The notes under the pieces were generated by a model. It was not told the origin of the DNA. It did no database searches and was given only the letters and a program-made list of their open reading frames with translations. Shown piece after piece: positions 13,801 to 26,300 of a stretch of 35,000 nucleotides of DNA. Position 1 is the first letter of the stretch, and each line of letters opens with the position of its first letter. Both the position numbers and the translations under genes were made by a program. This stretch comes from Symbiodinium natans (lineage: Eukaryota > Sar > Dinophyceae > Suessiales > Symbiodiniaceae): contig CAJNDS010002779.1 of the NCBI GenBank assembly GCA_905221605.1, positions 620,677-655,676 of the forward strand, read 5' to 3'.

Positions 13801-16800
13801 TGGGCTACCTTATAAAGTAACCAACCCAAAACAGGGTACCCTTTTTTTGAGAGGCTACCTCAAATACTCCAAACAGGAGCTGACGGTCGACCTCGTCGAG
13901 CGGTTGCTCTGCTCCTTCGTCTTCCTCACCTCGCGGCACACGTGGAATGAGGAGACGCGGTTCGTAGAGAGGTCCCAATTCAGGTTTAGGGTTTAGGGTT
14001 TAGGGTTTAGGGTTTAGGGTTTAGGGTTTAGGGTTTAGGGTTTAGGGTTTAGGGTTTAGGGAGTGTGTAGCCGTTTCAGGCCAGGGGCCGTGAGCAGAGC
14101 ATCGCAGGGCATCGGTCATTGGAGCGCGTCAACCACCTGAGGCTGTAACCTGAGGCTGTATTTGCATTGAAAATTAATTAAGGGCAAGCGGTCACTGAAC
14201 CATGTGGACGCTTGAGACATGCCGGCCCGAGACCCAAACCCGAAGCTTGAGTCATTGAACCGAGTTACTTGCCAACCCCATATTGTCCTTGTCATGATTA
14301 TCTCTATTCTTAGTATGAGGACTCTGATCATGATTAAGCCTATTCCTCTTATGAACAGATTGCTATTGACATGAGTATTTGCCTTTGGGAAGGATACAAT
14401 TGGCATGCCAGAACCCGAGCTCTTCGAGGCCTGCCAGTTGCTTTGTTGTCGCGCCACTGAACTCACCTGAGCGGTGCCAACCCAGACCCTGGGAGGATCC
14501 AACAAGTAGATCTCTTCTAAGGGTTTCTAAGAATGACCCAATAGCAGTTCTGGGGTTCTTGGATCCTCCCAGGGGGTCTGGGTGGCAGCACTAGGGGTTT
14601 TGGGGTTGTTACAAGAGGTTTCATGGGAAGAGAGGTGAGGCTGCTTGGTCGTTCGACACTCGGGCCTTTGTTTCGGCAGCTTCCAGCATCGAGCCCCTTC
14701 GACAACTGACGCCAAGACACTGGAGACTGGAGGCATCCCCATCACATTCCCTCATGGTCCCTATAGTACTTATGCTATAGATAACCCCCCAAAAAGGCCC
14801 CCAAAAGGTACCCATTTCTCCTCTCTTCGGTGGAAGGTCATCTTCGCCAAGCGCCTTGAGCTCATCGATTGGCTGGAGCAGGCGGAGCGATGAGGGTTGA
14901 GCTTTCTTGGCTTGAGGGGTTTCCGGGTGGCTGAAGGTTTTTGGTTTAGGGTTTAGGGCTTAGGGCTTAGGGTTTAGGGTTTAGGTTCTAGGGGTGGTTT
15001 CGGAACTACACGGCATTCGTGTGGCTGCGAGCCTTGGGGTTTCCAGGGCTTTCAAGTAAGTAGCAGTGGGGAGAAAGCACGACCCCAGGACCCTGAACCC
15101 CTAAACCCAAAACCCCTAAACCCTAAACCAATCCCTAAACCCCTAAACCCTTCAACCTTCAACCCCTTAACCCCTAAACTTCTAAACCCTAAACCCCTAA
15201 ACCCCTCTAAACCCCTCTAAACCCTAAACCTTGAACTTCAGGGTCCCCCCTCGACCTGCAACAGCCTGGCGAAGGCGCCCTACGCAGATGCCTGCCGCGT
15301 GCTGGACGCGGTCCTGACGCTTGGCTGCCAGCAGGAAAGGCCATAGCAGGTGGCATCCAGAGGGTTTAGGGTTTGGGGTTTGGGGTTTAGGGTTTAGGGT
15401 TTAGGGTTTAGGGTTTAGGGTTTAGGGTTTAGGGTTAGGGTTTGGGGTAACATAACAACAGTGTCCCGTGTCTGGAGCTCGTGTGACTTTACTGGCAGGG
15501 TGGGCCCTGGCTCCCGCCGACGCTTTGTTGCCTAAAGGATCCCTCGTACTTCTTCCCTCGCGACGCGCGACGCGACGCAGCAGAGTCCTTTGACCCCCTG
15601 TTGGGTTTAGGGTTTAGGGTTTAGGGTTTCGGGTTTAGGGCTTAGGGCTTAGGGTTTGGTCTAAAATGTTGAGTCAGGGCTCATGGCAGCACCATCTAGC
15701 ACTTTCTTGCCTCGCTCTGTCCATACCTTGCCGTCGAATCACTGACGCTGCACTGTGACGTCAGGAAAACTGCAACCGGCATCGAAAAGGGCCCGCCTGG
15801 ATGGGCGATATGGCCAGAGGCAGATACGGACCCGGAACTTTAGTCGTCGGCCTGAACAGGAAAGAGTGCCAGAAATCTGCGAACTACCTGTGGCTGCAAC
15901 CGTGGAAATGTTAACTGCTGAGGTTTAAGAGTTTAAGAATAACAGGAGGGCAGATCTTGGGTAGCAAGGGTGCAGCTGCCCGTGATGATAGGGTTGGTTT
16001 GGAACAGTTGCTTCAAAGCTCCACAACCTTTGTCGGGATTGCGCGGGTTGTTCTGCACCGGGGCCCCTTTAGATTGTCAGAGGCGACCTTGAACCTAGAA
16101 CTTCGAGTATTTCATATTCGGAACAGCCGCCCATATGGGCAGCTCTGCACATGATGGTCCCTTCAACTTCTTGTGTATGTACGCGCATCCCCAAACCCTA
16201 AACCCTAAACCCTAAACCCTAAACCCTAAACCCTAAACCCTAAACCCTAAACCCTAAACCCTAAACCCTAAACCCTAAACCCTAAACCCGAAACCTTAAT
16301 GGGGTAAAAAATCACCCCAGATCCGACTCCGCGCTTGCATCGGCAGGCCGCGAACCGAGGCAGATACATGGCCCTGGGGCATGCCCAGGCCGGGGTTTAG
16401 GGTTTAGGGTTTAGGGTTTAGGGTTCAGGGTTTAGGGTTCAGGGTTCAGGGTTCAGGGTTTAGGGTTTAGGGTTCAGGGTTCAGGGTTCAGGGTTTAGGG
16501 TTCAGGGTTCAGGGTGGGTATCGGGGTTTTGGGGTTGTAGGGTTTTGGGGTCTTGGGTGGTGGCTTTTCGGGTTGTAGGGTTTTAGGGTTCAGGGTTTTA
16601 GGGTTATGGGTTTAGGGTTCTAGGGATTTACCCTCCTGAAACCCTGAACTCCCCAAAGCCGTAAGCCCTGAGGCCCCTAGACCCTAAACCCTAAACCCTA
16701 AACCCTAAACCCTATATGAAGCCAGGCCTCCACGGATGGACGTCTTCCCATGGCGGGTACCTTCGGCGACACGGTTCCTGCGGCCGAGGTGGGAGAGGTT

Positions 16801-19800
16801 TCGGAGGTTGGGGCAGGACTGGGATTAGGGTTTAGGGTCTAGGGTTTAGGGTTTAGGGTTTAGGGTTTAGGGTTTAGGGTTCAGGGTTCAGGGTTCAGGG
16901 TTCAGGGTTCAGGGTTCAACGTTTAGGGCTTCGGGGGCAGGGTTCGTCGGTTTTTTGGGATGTTGGGGGGTTCGCATTAGGGGATTTAGGGTGTTCAGAG
17001 CTTCTGTATTACCTTGCGGGTGATGTACTGTGGCTTTGTGCTGTGGAGGGTGGCTGTGGTCCGAGGGGCGACTGCGCACTAGCTATGCATCTATCCACGC
17101 AGTAAGCATGCGGGAAGACTCGACAGTCACGAGGCCCATCATGAGGCCCATAGCAATGTCTTTGCTTGCCACACACCTCTCAAACCCAAACCCTAACTCT
17201 TGTTTTGCCCCAGTGGTACCCTTCACCCTTCTTTTTGGTTATGGGCTCCCTTATAAAAGTAGCCAACCCCAAAAAAGGGGCTTGTTGTACTATGGTTACT
17301 GGGGTACCAAGAACCCTAAACCCTAAACCCTAAACCCGAACCCCTAAACCACCGAAAGTTCCTGTCGATGCCTCGAGAGGTGAATCTGCAGAGCCTGGCC
17401 TTCCGTGTGGAGGGGCAGCAGATGCAGGCCCTGGACGAGCGCGCCGCTCAGGAGCGGGTTTTGGGGCTTTGGGGCTTTGGGGCTTTGGGGCTTTGGGGCT
17501 TTGGGGCTTTGGGGCTTTGGGGCTTTGGGGCTTTGGGGCTTTGGGGCTTTGGGGCTTTGGGGCTTTGGGCTTTGGGGGTTTAGGGGGTTTAGGGGGTTTA
17601 GGGTTTAGGGTTAGGAAATGCGCAGTGGCGGCCCACGTTGAATCCCAACAAACGCAAAGCCGCTCGAAGGATGAAGACGTGCTTCACGTCTTCGGGTCTT
17701 CAGCCGGGCACTGAAGAGTCAGCAGGGCTTGGGACTGTAGCTCAGTAGGTCCTCAGTAGGTGGCCGTTTCTCTAAAATGTTGGTCCCAAAATCCCTACTA
17801 TCAGGCGGCCCCTTTTTTTTTCGGGTACGTACCCCAGAAAGGATCCTAATTTAGAGAACTGACCAAGTAAATTTGGTCGTCCTTCAGGAAGGGGGTCCAC
17901 AGCGAGGGGCTGGTAACCCAACACTGATTAACTTACCCTAGAGCAACAACCCCCCCCCCCCTCCCCTTGCATTATCTTGGAGTAGTTGCATGGTCCTTCA
18001 TCTGGGCCCGTATTGCTCCTCATTTTTCCCGATAAAACCAAAGGGCCCATACTTCAGAGGTAGGGGACCGTAAGGGACCATGTAGCTTCCTTAGACCTCA
18101 AGGACTGTGATGTAGAAGCTAGACCCTAACAGGGACCACGCTAGACCCTAAACCCTAACCTTTGGCCCTAAACCCTAACCCTAAACCCTAACTCACAAGG
18201 CGAAGACGATGCAATGCGTGTCGCTCGGGGACTTCGAGCATCGGCAGGATCGCAAGGTCGTAGGCACCGACTACGTCACCTGGCTGTTGAGAGCCTTTGA
18301 GTTTTGGTGTTGAGGTACTTGTGTTTCCGAAGATGAGGTGCCCCGCCTAAAGTCCCCCAAATTGTAGGATTGCTTTAAAATAAGGACCTCAATAAGGTCC
18401 CCCTAATTTCGGAAACCCCACTTAGGGCTGCCTGGATTGTGGAGTTATAAGGTTTAGGGGTTTAGAGGGCTTGAGAGTCGGGGCTAGGATTACGTTGACA
18501 CGGGATCTTGTTGCCTGGTCCCCTTCGCATCTAGTCGATCCCGCGAAGCCGCTGCAGCGAAGACGAAGGCATGCAACATCCGGCTCATACACTCTTGTTA
18601 AACCCTAAGCCCAGCACGTAGATTCCGCGCTGCGTGAGGTACGTGCAATCGCAAAGGCTTTTGCAGCACCACTTGAACCTCCCCAAAACCCTCAAGCCAC
18701 AACAAAGATACCACGGCCCCTCTTCTATCCCTAAAACCCTGAAGCCTGAATACCCCCTAAACCCTAAGCTGCCTAACCTCTCAACCCAAGGTTATCCCTT
18801 TCCCCTGAAGCCTGAGTACCCCTAAACCCTAAGCTTCCTAGCCTCTCAACCCGAGGTCATTAGCATGTGGGACAAGGAGACCGGTGGGCTTCCCGAAATC
18901 GGTCTCTGCGACCGGCTCTACGTGTGGGGCTCAGGAAGTGGGCCCGCTTCGGAGGTCCTTGGGTGCTGAAAAGGTAGGGGGGGAGGGTAAGTAGGGTATA
19001 TGTAGATATGCTCATAGCACTTGAGTAGGGTTAGAAGCAGGGTGTATCTATCTATATATATATATACATCTGTAGAAAGCTCTACATACTCATAACCTCA
19101 TGACCTGCAGGTAGCGTTCCCACAACAGCAAGAGCCTCCCAAACAAGAGCAAAAGCAAGGACCCAGACGACTTGGCTGCAGAAGAGCGCCTCGTCAGCAG
19201 TGCAAGAACTGCTCTGCCTGGGATCTAGACCCCAAACCCTAAACCCTCAAGCCTAAACCCTGAACCCGAACACTACGCAAAACTTCAAGACATTGCATCT
19301 TTATTCCCAGAGCTTGGGTTTTATCAGAAGAAGCTATTCTTAGGAGAGGTTATGTGTTTGGTATGGGCCAGCTCTTGGGGAGGTTGCATCTAATCCATAC
19401 TGATCATCTAGGTCGGCTTTTTTGTTTAACATTTTGCCTCATTGGGTTTAGGAGGATCATATGCAGGAATGTTTTTCAGAGGGTTTTGAAGGCCATCCTA
19501 GATATGCTTCTTACCCCTACTTGGAAGCCCTTTTGACTAAGGAAGTGGGGTTATCATGGGGAACTTTTCTCTGAACTTTCAAACGGGTTGACGGGTTTGC
19601 ACCCCACTGCGATGAATCGCACTGTCTGCCTTATTCTGATCATTCTTCCTATGATTATTTGATTACCCTATTTCCGCATCAAGAATCGAGTTGCTCAAAT
19701 GCCGGTGATGCGTGCATCTTCGTACAGGGATTGTCGGTGAAGAGTTGTGGTGCTTGTGTAGGCTCCTGTGTCTAGAAACCTTAAGCCGGAGGGCCCATGG

Positions 19801-22283
19801 CCCTCCTTTGGCTTCGAGATATGCTCACTACGATTTTAGGGTTTAGGGTTTGAGTTTCGGGGGGTGTAGGTACTTTACGGTAGGTATGGGTTTTGGGTTT
19901 AGGGTTTAAGGGCTTGAGTTAGAGGTTTGGGAGGGGAGTTTTGCGATTGAGGGCTAAGGGCCCTAAACCTAAAGCTGCCGATGCTGAAAAGAGTCGGCTG
20001 TGTGGGGTAGTCCTGACACATAGTGCCCTAAGCCCAGAACCCTCAACCCTACAGGGCGCCCACATGATGTAGGGTCGCTAGCAGCCTCATCGATGTAGGG
20101 TGCTATGCATGGGAGGTGTGCGAGTTTTGCCGCTAGCTCCGCAACATGCCAGGCTCGACTGGATCAGAGCTCCTGCCTCCAGCCAGGATTATAGGGTTCT
20201 TAAGGGGGGGAGGTTCAAGGGGGTTCCTAGGGAACCTCCCTTAAGAACCCTATAACAGGATGCTGCGTATCCGCATGGTCTCGGGCGAAGAGTTGGCAAC
20301 CATTCCCGTGGAGGAGGTGAGCAGCGTGAGGGCACTGAAGCGGCGCTTGCAGCAGCTCCATGGCCTGCCTCCGATGTTTAGGCAGAGGCTCCTCCTCCAG
20401 GGCTCCAGTAAGAAGCTGGATGATGATGACAAGGTTGACTTGCCCATGGATCTTGAGCTTGTCGTGCTCAACCTCTGCAGCACCTCCCTGGCACAAGCGG
20501 ACGAGTTCGTAGCTGCCAGCAAGAAGGGATCAGTGGATAAGGCAGGGCTTGCATTGGCATAGAATTGGGGGGTCTGAACAGACATGGGGGTTTCCGAAAT
20601 TGGCGGTACCTTATTGGGGTCCTTATGATAAAGGACTCCTACTATTCGGGTCTGTCTTTGGGGTCTTTGACTTTCGTGAACTCCCACCCCTAAGCCCTAA
20701 ACCCTAAACCCTAAACCCTAAACCCTGAACCCTAAACCCTAAACCCCACATAGAGGAAGGCCCAAGAAACCGCCAGGTCGAGTCCATGCTGCGGCTGCCG
20801 GTGGACCCAAATGTGCGCACGGCCGGCGACCGTGGCTGCTATGTCCCCCTTGGGAAACAGTTTAGGGTTTAGGGTTTAGAGTTTAGGGTTTAGGGTTTAG
20901 GGTTTAGGGAACATGTCGTTTTTTATTAAGGTTCGAAGGGGAGTCTAGGCCGGACAGCCCTGATGTCTGCAAGCGACGGGGGCCATGTGGAAGTCCTGCG
21001 CTTGCTGTTGGAGGCCGGCGCCGACATGGACCTGGCCGACGACTGTGGCTGGACAGCCCTGATGCACGCAATCATGCAACTTAGGGGTACTTGGAAATAT
21101 TTATTTATTTTTTGGGTACCGTAATTCTTAAGAAACAGCAAAAACATCTGCTAGGGTTCCAAGTTCAGTATAGGCAAGGCGATGATCAAGTTGTGCGCTT
21201 GCTGTTGGAGGCGGGTGCCAACAGGGACATCGTTACCCGAAACAGCCTTGCCTACAACGCCTTGATGCTGGCAGCTGCCATGGGCCGGGTGGAAGCCGTG
21301 CGCTTGCTGCTGGAGGCCGGCGCCGACAAGGACAGGGTCAACTGCGTTGGCGACACGGCTCTGATGCGTGCAGCTGCCCATGGCCAGGTTGAAGCCGTGC
21401 CTTTGTCACAGTTGGGTAACATTTTACATTTTTAAGGGTACTTAAACCCTAGTAAGGAATATCAATTCACAATTTTAATACTATCCCAACCATGAACTAG
21501 GTGCGTTTGCTGGTGGAGGCCGGCGCCAACAAGGGCTTGGCCAACAAGCGCGGTGACACAGCCGTCATGCTCGCCACAGACGGTGATCATGTTAAAGTCG
21601 TGCAGTTGTTGGAAAGGCCCCCTGCGAAGCGAAGACTCGTCTCTTCAGTCTCTTCAGCTTAGTGTACAGTTCGCAGGCATGAGTCTGGCGGAAAACATGA
21701 AAAAATACCAGGGCCTGCACAATTGCCAGTCGCACCAGTCTGTTGCCCTTAAATCCCTCTTCATCATACAGGGTATCGGAAATACCCATTCCTGCCCCAT
21801 GGCCTTCATTTGCCACCTGGCCACGGCCTGCACCCCATAACTTAAGGCGTGCGAAAACGAGGTGTTTCTGACGAAGATGCTTGTACGTACATTTTGGGGT
21901 ACATAAGGGGCTACGTCTCTTTTCGGAACTGCGCATGTCAGCATATCCCGGGGGTCAAGCTGTGTATGAATGGAAACGGCAACGGCCTTAGGACTATGTC
22001 TAGGCTCCCCTCAGCCCTGCCTAAACCCGTAAGCCCTAAATCCCTCAGCCCCGAAACCCTTGGAGCATGCATCCCAGTCTGGTCTGACATCCTCGGGTCT
22101 TGAACTACCTCCGCCCTAGAGGGCCCCTAGGCACACAAAGGGCAACACAAAAGGCTCAGTGAAGGGTTACTTTTGGGGGGTGGTAGGGGCTAGGGTGGGG
22201 GCGGCAGAGCCCATGATAACCCTAAGCTCTAAACCCTGTACCCGAATCCTAAACCCTGAACCCTGAACCCTGAACCCTGAACC

Positions 22284-22324
<41 letters not shown>

Positions 22325-23239
22325 CCTCACCCTCAACCCTCAACCCTCAACCCTCAGCCCTCAGCCCTCAACCCTCAACCCTAAACCCTAAACCCTAGCG
22401 AGGCAGTGGATCGCTGATTTCTTTGAGCCCATTCGCAAGAAGTACTTCGTCAAGCTTGGGTTTCCGCCGGCGGAAGCTCGGAGCATAGGGTTTAGGGTTT
22501 AGGGTAGGGTTTAGGGTTTAGGGTTTAGGGTTTAGGGTTTAGGGTTTAGGGTTTAGGGTTTAGGGTTTAGGGTTTAGGGTTTAGGGTTTAGCGTTTAGGG
22601 TTTACGAGTTAGCGTGGTGGGGCCTCAGCGTTGTGCATCTTTTGCCAAGCCACTCCTCAACACCTGGTGCGTTTTCAGACCCAACCCCTAAACCCTAAAC
22701 CCGAAGTGCACCACCTGGACCCCCTGCGGCCCCCCTCTGGAGGCCCCCTGGTCCCTGACCCGAAAATTCTGAAATCCAGACCCCTGATCCCCCTGACCCA
22801 CCCCTGACCCCCCCCTTGCCCCCCTGGCCTCCTCTGGCCCCTGGCCCCCTGACCTCCCCTAACGCCTGAACCCCCCCTGCCTCCCTGACCCGACCTGCCC
22901 CCCGCCCTGCCCTTTTCCTCCTGTGTTCCCCCTTACCTGACCCGCTACCTTCACCACACCTTTCTAGAAAAGCAATGGTGGGAATTGAGGGTGGCAGCCC
23001 TAAACCCTAAAAGGCAGTGGTTTGGGTGGTGGCCTGTGAAAGCTCACAGCGGGTGGGGAGAAAGAACCCAGCACCAATGAAATTGTTGGATTACATTGAC
23101 AGAGATGCCTTCGCGTGACATGCCGCCCCCACAATGCCTGGGTGTGTAGGGGCGCCATTTACGCATGGCACTTACTGCCGCTGCGCGGCGAGACGCCCCA
23201 AACCCTAAACCCTAAACCCTAAACCCTAAACCCTAAACC

Positions 23240-23306
<67 letters not shown>

Positions 23307-26300
23307 ACCCTAAACCCTAAGCCCTAAACCTATCAGAAGAACGTGCCGTTCACGACTCTGCGATGGGATGGCCTCGGCCTATGGCCATTTTAGCGTATGG
23401 AACAATCCACCGCGTGATCACACCACATCTGGCGTCTAGCCTTACCTGCCAATAAATGCTTGAGAGCCAAGCCCCCCAAGAAATAAACGTTGATAATCCC
23501 TGTATGGGAAGAGTTGTTTGTTGTTAGGGAGGCTGAAGCAAACAACAGAAAATGGAGTTCGTACGGCCGCTTCAACTCAAACCCTTTGGCCGAACAGTTG
23601 GCTGAACGCCGCCCTCGACGCCCTTACGTAATCCGAATACCCGGTCTGGCGGATCAAGCCGAGCTCCCTTGAGGAGAGCCAGGGTTTAGGGTTTAGGGTT
23701 TAGGGTTTAGGGTTTTGGGTTTAGTAGTTTAGGGTTTAGTAGTTTAGGGTTTAGGGTTTAGTAGTTTAGGGTTTAGGGTTTAGGGTTTGTGGCAGATGGC
23801 CAAGGACGTGCAGTTCTACCTGCCGGAGAACACCGTGCCTGAGGACTCCCACGTTGTCATCCTCGCCGGTGGCCATCCGAAGAAGACGTCCACGATCTGG
23901 AGCTTGGGCATCACTAGGGGTTAGGGTTTAGGGTTCAGGGTTGAGGGTTTAGGGTGTAAGGTTTAGGGTCAGGGTTTAGGGTGTAGGGGTCAGTTCTCAG
24001 AATTCTAAGGGCCTTGGTCCCTTACCTCTTTTAAAAGGGTTCTGAAGTCTGGCCTTTGGGCTGTATAGGGCATATTAGGGGTAAATAAGGGGCTATGGGA
24101 CCATGTAACTACCGTAAGAACATTATGGTCCCTTTAGGGGGTACCCTGAATATCAGGGGCCGCCGTCTCATGGTAACCCAAAAGGGGTGACCATTTGGAA
24201 GTAGTTGTTAGCTTCTACGGTCGCTGGGTAACCCTCAAGCCCAACAGAACTTTGAATTTCCATAGGTCAACCAGCACTAGAATCTGACCAGAATCCATGT
24301 TCTTGTCATTGTTGTCCCCAACGAAAAACCTGGGGTAGCATCTGCTCAAGTGGCTTTTTGTCTTCATGAACTGCCGTGATTTCCGCCCTGCTCCCAGGAA
24401 AGAAGTTGTGATCTACAAGGACAGCTGGGCTGAGCGGTGAGTGAGATACCTAAGAAAGCAGCGGGTTTCCCCCCAAAAATCTAAGCCTAAACTTGCAATG
24501 CCGCGGGTGCGGTTGGTACCAGGTCAGATCAAAGCAAGACAGCAACAAAAACAACACGGGCCACGGTGTTGTAGTGTAGGGCATTTGCCCGTCGGAACCC
24601 CTGGGTTTCTGGGGGATACTACGTAGACTTGTTCAGTCAAAAGAGCTTCTAATAAGGCAAATCCTGAGTAGCCTCGAGAGTCGAAGTTCTTTGTCATTTC
24701 GCTCGGGGGTGAAGCGGGCGCCGGGGGGTGGGGGAGAAGGGGCTTCAGATGAGGGGAGTGGCCCTATAACCCTATAAACCCGTAGCTGTTACAGCCTAGT
24801 TTAACCCTTTTTGACAGTTTGTTTTTGGTTTGTTCTATTTTGGGGCTTGGTGAGGTGAATCTCGGGGTAAAGGGTTTTCAGAGGTTTGCCCAACTAACCC
24901 TAAACCCCTAAACCATAAACCCCTAAACGCTAAACCCCTAAACCCCTAAACCCCTAAACCCCTAACCCCTAAACCCCTAAACCCCTAAACCCCTAAACCC
25001 CTAAACCCCTAAACCCCTAAACCCCTAAACCCCTAAACCCCTAAACCCCTAAACCCCTAAACCCCTAAACCCCTAAACCCCTAAACTAGCCCCTAAGCCT
25101 TAAACCCTACACCCTATACCCTAACCCTCACGCCCCTGTAACTTGAAGTTGTTTCAAAAGAATCCAAAACAGAAAACTCCTCGAAACTCCTCCCAAACTC
25201 TCGAAATTCCCCGGACCTGAACCCTTAATAATTTCCCAAACCCCAAATCCCAAACCCTAAACCCCTAAACCCCAAAAACCCAAACCCTAAACCCTAAACC
25301 CTGAACCCTGAACCCTAAACCCCAAACCCTAAACCCTAAACCCTAAACCCTAAACCCTTCAGAAAGGATTTCAACTGCTGCCACGTCTTTGCCATCGAAG
25401 CCTGCGGCCGCCGGAAGTATCGCGTGCTGGAGATGCCTCTCTGCTCCGAACTGCTTCGGGGGGGGGGGGAGTTAGGGTTGAGGGTTTAGGGTTTAGGGTT
25501 TAGGGTTTAGGTTTAGGGTTTAGGGTTTAAGGTTTAGGGTTTAGGGCTAGGGCTAGGGTTTAGGGTTTAGAGTTTAGGGTTTAGGGTTTAGGGTTTAGGG
25601 TTTAGGGTTGAGGGTTGAGGGTTGAGGGTTGAGGGTTTAGGGTTTAGGGCCAGGGCTAGGGTTTAGGGTTTAGGGTTTAGGGTTTAGGGTTTAGGGTTTA
25701 GGGTTTAGGGTTTAGGGTTTAAGGTTTAGGGTTTAGGGTTTAGGGTTTAGCGTGTAGGGTTTAGGGTTTGGGGTTCAGGACCTTTAGGGTTTAGGGTTCA
25801 CTTGTAGTATGTTGATAATGTTACCAGTATGGCAACGAGCATAGTCGTTATCGTTAGGCCACCTTCTTATAGCCATAAGGCCTAAGCTTTAAAGTTTAGT
25901 GTTCGGCCGGAGGGCCTCGTAAAGGATCCCCTGGCCCTTCAGGAGATGTTTCTGGGAATGTCAAGTGGACCCCAATAGTCCAAGCCCTCAAAAACTACTC
26001 GTACCAATTGCTTCAGAACACCCTCAAAATCAAAAAATTTCTTCCTTATAAGGGTAATATTGGGATTACTTTTTTTGTGTTTTTGGGGGTTCTTAAGCAG
26101 ATAGTAGTAAAAGGAGCTCCCCGACTGGACCCTTACGTCTTAACAATCCCGATGTGGTGCTGCATCTCGGGTTTTTGGGGAGGAAGGAGCTCTTGCATCT
26201 GCGTAAAGAATGGATGCATCGAATCCCCGTTGAAATCGTGGCAACCATTTTTCCATTGCGAACGGCATCAGCGGCATCATCTTAACGCAGCTTTTCTTGC

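Noticed and set aside
17368-17714. Gly/Leu/Trp repeat proteins in three frames
   Set aside because: All are readings of the GGGGCTTT minisatellite. The real exon ends at 17457.
17729-17800. tRNA-like start (TGTAGCTCAGTAGGT)
   Set aside because: It resembles a D-arm only. No matching acceptor stem, anticodon arm or T-arm follows.
21592-21944. Minus-strand open frames of 114 and 96 codons
   Set aside because: They are antisense to the last ankyrin exon and its 3' flank, with no domain.
23372-23398. Spliced-leader-like string (GGCCATTTTAGC)
   Set aside because: Only a few bases of the dinoflagellate leader core match, and the sequence is explained by the end of an exon and its intron.
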